Source of the DNA: Wolbachia endosymbiont of Cylisticus convexus
GTDB lineage: Bacteria; Pseudomonadota; Alphaproteobacteria; Rickettsiales; Anaplasmataceae
Reading direction: 5' to 3'
DNA length: 33,283 nucleotides
NCBI RefSeq assembly: GCF_003344345.1
Contig: NZ_QPIP01000009.1
Location: forward strand, 1-33,283
Positions within the stretch are counted from its first letter, which is position 1. Each line of letters starts with the position of its first letter. Shown piece by piece: positions 28,668 through 33,283 of this stretch. The notes beneath the pieces were generated by a model. That model was not told the origin of the DNA. It searched no databases and saw only the letters and a program-made list of their open reading frames with translations. Made by a program: the position numbers and the translations under genes.

Positions 28668-29019
28668 TCATATAATTACCCCCAATTTTACAGTTATATT
28701 ACTATAACGTTTACTAACTCTATTAGCCCTACCCATAGCTTTTGGATATACTCTACGCAAAGTAAGAGACTTACCTATTAAAATTTCTTTTATATATAAA
28801 TTATCAATGTCCAATCCATAGTTATTTTGAGCATTAGCAATTGCAGAATTCAATACCTTCATTATAAAATCAGCAGCTTTTTTTTTCGCAAAATCTTAAT
28901 TGTATATTAGCAAAAGAAACTTTTTTATTACGTACTAAATCAGCAGCCAAATTCAATTTACGAGGAGTTGATTTTAAAACCCTAGAACCAGCCTTAACTA
29001 TTACATCTCTGTTTTTCAT
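28668..29019 (-). CDS. rplV: 50S ribosomal protein L22, frameshifted at a poly-A tract
   Basis: L22 lines the peptide exit tunnel. The ATG at 29019, preceded by AGGTG, opens a frame reading [21 protein letters not shown] through RFCEKK, and then stops at 28870. The rest of the protein ([18 protein letters not shown] through VKLGVII) is in another frame and ends at 28668. The frames join at an A9 tract (T9 at 28878-28886). With eight A the sequence reads [12 protein letters not shown], giving 116 aa, matching the family. As read, only about 47 correct N-terminal residues would be made. A start at the internal ATG at 28862 would give a 64-aa fragment. L22 is essential, so slippage or a sequence error is likely. 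Confidence 0.92.
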
Positions 29020-29024
29020 ATCAA

Positions 29025-29309
29025 TCACCTTCTTGTTGCCTTCTTATCACCACTATGCCCAGTAAATTTACGAGTGGGTGAAAATTCACCAAATTTATGA
29101 CCTATCATATTCTGATCATTAACATTAACAGGAATGTAATCCTTACCATTATAAACAGCAAACTTTAAACCCAAACAACTAGGAGGGATTACAGAAGCTC
29201 TAGAGCGAATTTTTATGACCATATTAACAAGCCCTTTCTTTAAAGCAGCTTTTACTGCTCTTATTACAGAAGGATGACAAAAAGGCGGCTTCCACGCAGA
29301 TCTACTCAT
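29025..29309 (-). CDS. rpsS: 30S ribosomal protein S19
   Basis: S19 is in the 30S head and contacts S13. The start [12 protein letters not shown] and the block [25 protein letters not shown] are diagnostic. The length is 94 aa. It lies 3 nt after rplB, and its tail contains the ribosome-binding site of rplV. Confidence 0.97.
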   Translation of the reverse strand: MSRSAWKPPFCHPSVIRAVKAALKKGLVNMVIKIRSRASVIPPSCLGLKFAVYNGKDYIPVNVNDQNMIGHKFGEFSPTRKFTGHSGDKKATRR

Positions 29310-29312
29310 AAA

Positions 29313-30137
29313 TTACCCTTTTAATTGCTTTATATATTTATTACTAGGTTTGTTTTTCTTTCTAGTTTTCCTACCATTAGTTGAAACACCCCAAGGAGTA
29401 ACAGGATGACGACCACCAGAAGTTTTTCCTTCTCCACCCCCATGAGGATGATCAACCGGATTCATCGCAACCCCACGCACAGTAGGTCTAATTCCAAGCC
29501 ACCTACTTCTCCCAGCTTTACCTAGCTTTCTATTCTTATGATCAGAGTTAGAAACTACACCAATAGTAGCTTTACAAGAAGATAAAACCAGCCTAACTTG
29601 ATCAGACCTAAGTCGCAATAAAGTATACTGACCATCACGCCCAACAATTTGCGCATAACAACCGGCAGCTCTAGCAATCGCAGCACCATTACCTGGTTTC
29701 AGCTCAATATTATGAACAAAGGAACCAACAGGTATATATTTCAATAACAAACAATTACCTGGTAGAATATCAGCATCATTTCCAACTGTAACAATATCAC
29801 CAAGCTTCATACCTTGAGGAGCTAATATATAAGACTTAGTATCATCTTCTTCATATGATATCAATGCTAAAAACCCACTTCTATTTGGGTCATACTCTAT
29901 TTTTTCAACTACACCCCGACCACTTCTATTACGTTTAAAATCTATCATCCTATACTTCTTCTTGTGACCACCACCCCTGTGACGAGTTGTAATTCTACCT
30001 TGATTATTCCTTCCACCACTGGATTTCTTACCAGATACAAGAGACTTTTCTGGCTTATCTTTTGATAAACCAGCTTTACTTATTAATACAGTCCCACGAG
30101 AAGACGGAGTAACAGGATTAAAAAATTTCATACCCAT
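29313..30137 (-). CDS. rplB: 50S ribosomal protein L2
   Basis: L2 is a core peptidyl-transferase-associated protein. It contains [19 protein letters not shown], the RRAT-like region, and [19 protein letters not shown] with the conserved His. I chose the ATG at 30137 ([14 protein letters not shown], 274 aa), separated by one base from the rplW stop. A GTG at 30146 lies inside rplW and adds three residues. Confidence 0.97.
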   Translation of the reverse strand: MGMKFFNPVTPSSRGTVLISKAGLSKDKPEKSLVSGKKSSGGRNNQGRITTRHRGGGHKKKYRMIDFKRNRSGRGVVEKIEYDPNRSGFLALISYEEDDTKSYILAPQGMKLGDIVTVGNDADILPGNCLLLKYIPVGSFVHNIELKPGNGAAIARAAGCYAQIVGRDGQYTLLRLRSDQVRLVLSSCKATIGVVSNSDHKNRKLGKAGRSRWLGIRPTVRGVAMNPVDHPHGGGEGKTSGGRHPVTPWGVSTNGRKTRKKNKPSNKYIKQLKG

Positions 30138-30138
30138 A

Positions 30139-30426
30139 TTAAACACTCATTATATCTAATTTCTGACCATCTATCAAAGAAAAATAAACCTTTTTTTTCT
30201 GTTTTTCACAACCAATCACACCCCTGAAACGCCTATATTTCGGTTTTACTTTAATAACATTTATAGAAGAAACCTTAACATTAAATAGAGACTCTATTGC
30301 CGACTTTATTTGACACTTATTTACATTCACAAAAACATACAAAGAATATTTATTAAACTTCTCCCTCAAAAAAGAGGCCTTTTCTGTAATTATAGGAGAT
30401 TTTATTATATTATTATATTTGATCAT
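30139..30426 (-). CDS. rplW: 50S ribosomal protein L23
   Basis: L23 is at the exit tunnel and is the docking site for trigger factor. The family patterns [21 protein letters not shown] and [20 protein letters not shown] are present. The length is 95 aa. An A8 tract (30191-30198) encodes in-frame Lys residues. It overlaps rplD by four bases. Confidence 0.96.
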   Translation of the reverse strand: MIKYNNIIKSPIITEKASFLREKFNKYSLYVFVNVNKCQIKSAIESLFNVKVSSINVIKVKPKYRRFRGVIGCEKQKKKVYFSLIDGQKLDIMSV

Positions 30427-31037
30427 AATAATCTACCTTCAAGATGCTTTAAAGTATCTTTTGTTAACATCACACATTCATGATTCAATATATCAAAGAC
30501 ATTTAACCCAATAGGTTTGATTAAGTCCACATAATGCAAATTTCTAACAGCACGCAACAAATTATCTCCATAATTCCCAACTATCAAAAAGGAAGAAAAT
30601 TTAAAATTTTTAATATATTCACACATTTCAGATGTTTTCTTCACATCAACATTTAAATTATCCAGAATAATCACTTGATTATTTAAATATTTTAGAGATA
30701 AAGCAATTTTTAAACCAAATTTGCGTACCTTTCTATTAAGAGAATAAGCATGACCCCTCACAACAGGGCCGAAAATAACCCCACCACCTCTAAATTGAGG
30801 AGATCGCAAACTCCCTTGTCTTGCTCTACCAGTACGTTTTTGACCATAAGGTTTAGCTGTTGTGCCAGAAACATCACTGATACCTTTTGTTTTATGAGTA
30901 CCAACTCTTCTCTTTGCTAATTGCCATCTCACTACATCATGCAAAATACTCAAATTTTGCTTGGCAGAAAATATCAAAGGGTTAAGCTGAGCAGTACCTA
31001 CATTATTATTAGATAGATTAACCAAATTACATTCCAT
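30423..31037 (-). CDS. rplD: 50S ribosomal protein L4
   Basis: L4 is an exit-tunnel protein that also represses the S10 operon in E. coli. WQLAKRRVGTHKTKG and KPYGQKRTGRARQGSLRSPQFRGGGVIFGP are the tunnel-loop signature. The length is 204 aa. It lies 2 nt after rplC. Confidence 0.97.
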   Translation of the reverse strand: MECNLVNLSNNNVGTAQLNPLIFSAKQNLSILHDVVRWQLAKRRVGTHKTKGISDVSGTTAKPYGQKRTGRARQGSLRSPQFRGGGVIFGPVVRGHAYSLNRKVRKFGLKIALSLKYLNNQVIILDNLNVDVKKTSEMCEYIKNFKFSSFLIVGNYGDNLLRAVRNLHYVDLIKPIGLNVFDILNHECVMLTKDTLKHLEGRLL

Positions 31038-31039
31038 AA

Positions 31040-31762
31040 CTAACTCACCAAATTACTAGTATCATCATTTGCATCTAACAGCAAACCCACCGGAAAAGGA
31101 GCATCTTTATGTAAAGATTTTTTAACTGCATCTCTCACAAAAACATAAGAATTTTTAAACCCAGGAACATTGTTACCCTTTACAGCAATTATACTATTTT
31201 CATAATCAATAGATAATATCTTCATATTTTGTGCAGTTACTCTGCTATTACCTAAATGACCAGCCATTTTCTTTCCTCTGAATACTCTACCAGGATCCTG
31301 ACATTGACCAGTAGAACCTTGCGATCTATGAGCAATAGAAACACCATGAGATGCCCTAAGCCCACTAAAATTATGCCGTTTCATCACACCAGCAAACCCT
31401 TTACCTACAGAATAACCCGTAATATCAAGATATTGACCAACTACAAAATGATTAATTCCCACCTTTTTACCATATTCTATTCCCAACAGGTCATTTAATC
31501 TACTTTCGTATAACTTGCATTTATTATTTATACCATTTTTCTTTAAATATTCCAACTGAGGTTTTGCTATATTTTTAAAATCTCCTGCACCTAAAATGAC
31601 TGAATTGTAGCCACATTTATCTTGTCTTTTTATACCAATAATATAAGTTTCGCTGAGATGCAATAAAGTTACAGCCATGCGACTATTATCAGAGTATATA
31701 GCAGTATGACCAATATTCGTCATTAATAAACCAATTCTCCTCAGCGAATTTATTCTCTTCAT
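31040..31762 (-). CDS. rplC: 50S ribosomal protein L3
   Basis: L3 is an early-assembly protein reaching the peptidyl-transferase centre. It has VGKGFAGVMKRHNFSGLRASHG and a following GSTGQCQDPGRVFRGKKMAGH, both diagnostic. At 240 aa it is slightly longer than average, because of N- and C-terminal extensions (start MKRINSLRRIGLL). It is 9 nt after rpsJ. Confidence 0.96.
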   Translation of the reverse strand: MKRINSLRRIGLLMTNIGHTAIYSDNSRMAVTLLHLSETYIIGIKRQDKCGYNSVILGAGDFKNIAKPQLEYLKKNGINNKCKLYESRLNDLLGIEYGKKVGINHFVVGQYLDITGYSVGKGFAGVMKRHNFSGLRASHGVSIAHRSQGSTGQCQDPGRVFRGKKMAGHLGNSRVTAQNMKILSIDYENSIIAVKGNNVPGFKNSYVFVRDAVKKSLHKDAPFPVGLLLDANDDTSNLVS

Positions 31763-31771
31763 TTCCTTTTC

Positions 31772-32092
31772 CTAAACCTTAACTTCCTTAACTTTTAGAT
31801 CCACTTCCACGCCAGCAGAAAAAGATAAACCTGTAAGCATCTGCATCATAGTAGGAGTAAGATCATGCAAGACAATTAAACGCTTGGAAATTCTCATTTC
31901 AAATTGTTCACGAGATTTTTTATCAACGTGAGGAGATCTATTAACAATAAATTTAGAATCTTTTCTTGGCAACGCAATCGGACCAGATAATTTTGCACTA
32001 GACCGCTTTAATTCATCAACAAATTTTCGAACACACTCCTCTAATAAAGAACAATCGAAAGCCTTAATCTTAATGTATATATCTTGCTTCAT
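31772..32092 (-). CDS. rpsJ: 30S ribosomal protein S10
   Basis: S10 belongs to the 30S head and, with NusB, to antitermination complexes. It contains IKIKAFDCSLLEECV, GPIALPRKDSKFIVNRSPHVDKKSREQFE and a C-terminal VEVDLKVKEVKV. The length is 106 aa. It opens the S10 part, 14 nt after tuf. Confidence 0.97.
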   Translation of the reverse strand: MKQDIYIKIKAFDCSLLEECVRKFVDELKRSSAKLSGPIALPRKDSKFIVNRSPHVDKKSREQFEMRISKRLIVLHDLTPTMMQMLTGLSFSAGVEVDLKVKEVKV

Positions 32093-32106
32093 CTCAATTA
32101 TTACAC

Positions 32107-33279
32107 TTACTCCAAAATTTCCGAAACCACACCAGAACCAACAGTTCTACCACCTTCTCTTATCGCAAAACGCAACCCCTTATCCATTGCTATTGGTGCT
32201 TGCAATTCTACTTCTACACTCACATTATCTCCTGGCATTACCATCTCCTTCCCATCTAGCAATTTTATGCTCCCAGTTACATCCGTTGTCCTTAAATAAA
32301 ACTGTGGCTGGTAATTCGCAAAAAATGGTGTATGCCTTCCTCCTTCTTCTTTCTTCAATATATATACCTCCGCGTTAAATTTCTTATGCGGCGTTATTGT
32401 CCCCGATTTTGCTAATACTTGCCCTCTTTCCACCTCCTCTCTCTTTGTCCCCCTTAGTAATATCCCCACATTCAGCCCCGCACTCCCCTTATTCAGCAAC
32501 TTCTTAAACATTTCTACACCAGTACATATCGTCTTTTGCGTCGCTTTTAGACCTATTATCTCTATCTCATCACCTGTTTTTATCTCTCCCTTTTCTATCC
32601 TTCCCGTTACTACCGTCCCACGCCCCGATATCGAAAATACATCTTCGATTGGCAATAAAAATGGTAAATCTACAGGCCTTGATGGAACCTCCACATATTC
32701 ATCTAATTTTCCCATCAATTTGTCTATTGATTTCTTTCCATATTCACTGCTATCATCCTCCAGCGCCTTGAGTGCTGAACCAACTATCACAGGTACTTCA
32801 TCCCCCGGAAATCCGTACTTGCTCAGCAACTCTCTCACTTCCATTTCCACTAAATCTATCATATCAGCATCAGCAACATCAGCTTTATTTATGTATACCA
32901 CGATATATCCAACACCCACCTGCTTTGCCAGCAATATATGCTCTCTCGTTTGTGGCATTGGCCCATCAACCCCCGACACCACCAATATTGCTGCATCCAT
33001 CTGTGCTGCACCTACTATCATATTCTTTACATAATCAGCATGCCCAGGACAATCAACGTGTGCATAATGCCTTTTTTCCGTCTGATATTCAACATGCGCT
33101 GTTGCTATTGTTATTCCCCTCTTTCTTTCTTCTGGCGCTTTATCTATTTGATCATATGCTATAAAGTTCCCGTAATGTTTTGTTATTGCCGCTGTTAACG
33201 TTGTCTTTCCATGATCCACATGTCCTATCGTTCCCACATTTACATGCGGCTTGTCAAATGCTTCTACTACTGCTGTCAT
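32107..33279 (-). CDS. tuf: Elongation factor Tu
   Basis: EF-Tu delivers aminoacyl-tRNA to the ribosome. The protein is 390 aa and complete, its ATG being five bases from the right edge. The GTPase motifs are G1 [10 protein letters not shown]2 RGITIATA, G3 DCPGH, G4 NKAD (NKCD in E. coli) and G5 SALKAL. Domains 2 and 3 follow (from [18 protein letters not shown] to the C-terminal [11 protein letters not shown]). Compared with its neighbours the coding sequence is visibly richer in G and C at third positions, suggesting stronger codon selection or gene conversion with another tuf copy. It lies directly before rpsJ; fusA would be expected just outside the window. Confidence 0.98.
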   Translation of the reverse strand: MTAVVEAFDKPHVNVGTIGHVDHGKTTLTAAITKHYGNFIAYDQIDKAPEERKRGITIATAHVEYQTEKRHYAHVDCPGHADYVKNMIVGAAQMDAAILVVSGVDGPMPQTREHILLAKQVGVGYIVVYINKADVADADMIDLVEMEVRELLSKYGFPGDEVPVIVGSALKALEDDSSEYGKKSIDKLMGKLDEYVEVPSRPVDLPFLLPIEDVFSISGRGTVVTGRIEKGEIKTGDEIEIIGLKATQKTICTGVEMFKKLLNKGSAGLNVGILLRGTKREEVERGQVLAKSGTITPHKKFNAEVYILKKEEGGRHTPFFANYQPQFYLRTTDVTGSIKLLDGKEMVMPGDNVSVEVELQAPIAMDKGLRFAIREGGRTVGSGVVSEILE

Positions 33280-33283
33280 AATT

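Noticed and set aside
32720..33198. Several long plus-strand open frames antisense to tuf
   Set aside because: They are rich in Ser, Pro, His and Tyr as expected for the reverse reading of a conserved gene, and have no domain or ribosome-binding site.

Overview
The window looks like a chromosome segment of a Wolbachia-type alphaproteobacterial endosymbiont (Anaplasmataceae, Rickettsiales). The evidence is the low GC, the fused S10/spc/alpha ribosomal super-operon with adk after secY, a solitary VirB2 pilin gene, a degraded IS110 transposase, the hairpin repeat around CCAGTG-tcgag-CACTGG, and the style of the proteins (trigger factor, Lon, RadC). No rRNA, CRISPR array or intact mobile element is visible.

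Layout. Positions 1-2240 are an eroded patch. They hold a 5'-truncated coiled-coil protein of unknown function, a 3'-end remnant of a second radC, one complete radC and the first 40 codons of a YifB/ComM-like Mg-chelatase gene. Positions 2240-4590 (+) encode a secreted NodB-type polysaccharide deacetylase that overlaps penicillin-binding protein 2, a small cell-envelope pair. Positions 4689-10418 (-) are the proteostasis cluster tig-clpP-clpX-lon, in which lon is frameshifted just before its protease active site. Next come tRNA-Leu(UAG) and a DolP-like two-BON-domain lipoprotein, then an IS110 remnant and a gene-poor stretch with repeats (11529-12710). After that come fabG, virB2, and a BepA-like M48 protease convergent with virB2.

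From 15237 to the right edge everything lies on the minus strand. In transcription order the genes are tuf, rpsJ, rplC, rplD, rplW, rplB, rpsS, rplV, rpsC, rplP, rpmC, rpsQ, rplN, rplX, rplE, rpsN, rpsH, rplF, rplR, rpsE, rplO, secY, adk, rpsM, rpsK, rpoA, rplQ, yraN, atpH, atpA, greA, ribB. Gaps are mostly 0-30 nt with several overlaps, so translation, secretion, RNA polymerase and ATP synthase genes probably share long transcripts. rpmD (L30) and rpmJ (L36) are absent from their usual places.

The most striking observation is that three essential ribosomal genes (rpsN, rplE, rplV) each carry one extra base in a poly-A tract of 8-9 A near or inside the 5' half. Each would be restored by removing one A. 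Four other A8 tracts in this block are in frame. The candidate explanations are RNA polymerase slippage rescuing the genes, assembly or sequencing error, or a decaying copy such as a nuclear insertion. The lon frameshift is different, because it lies at short A4 runs.
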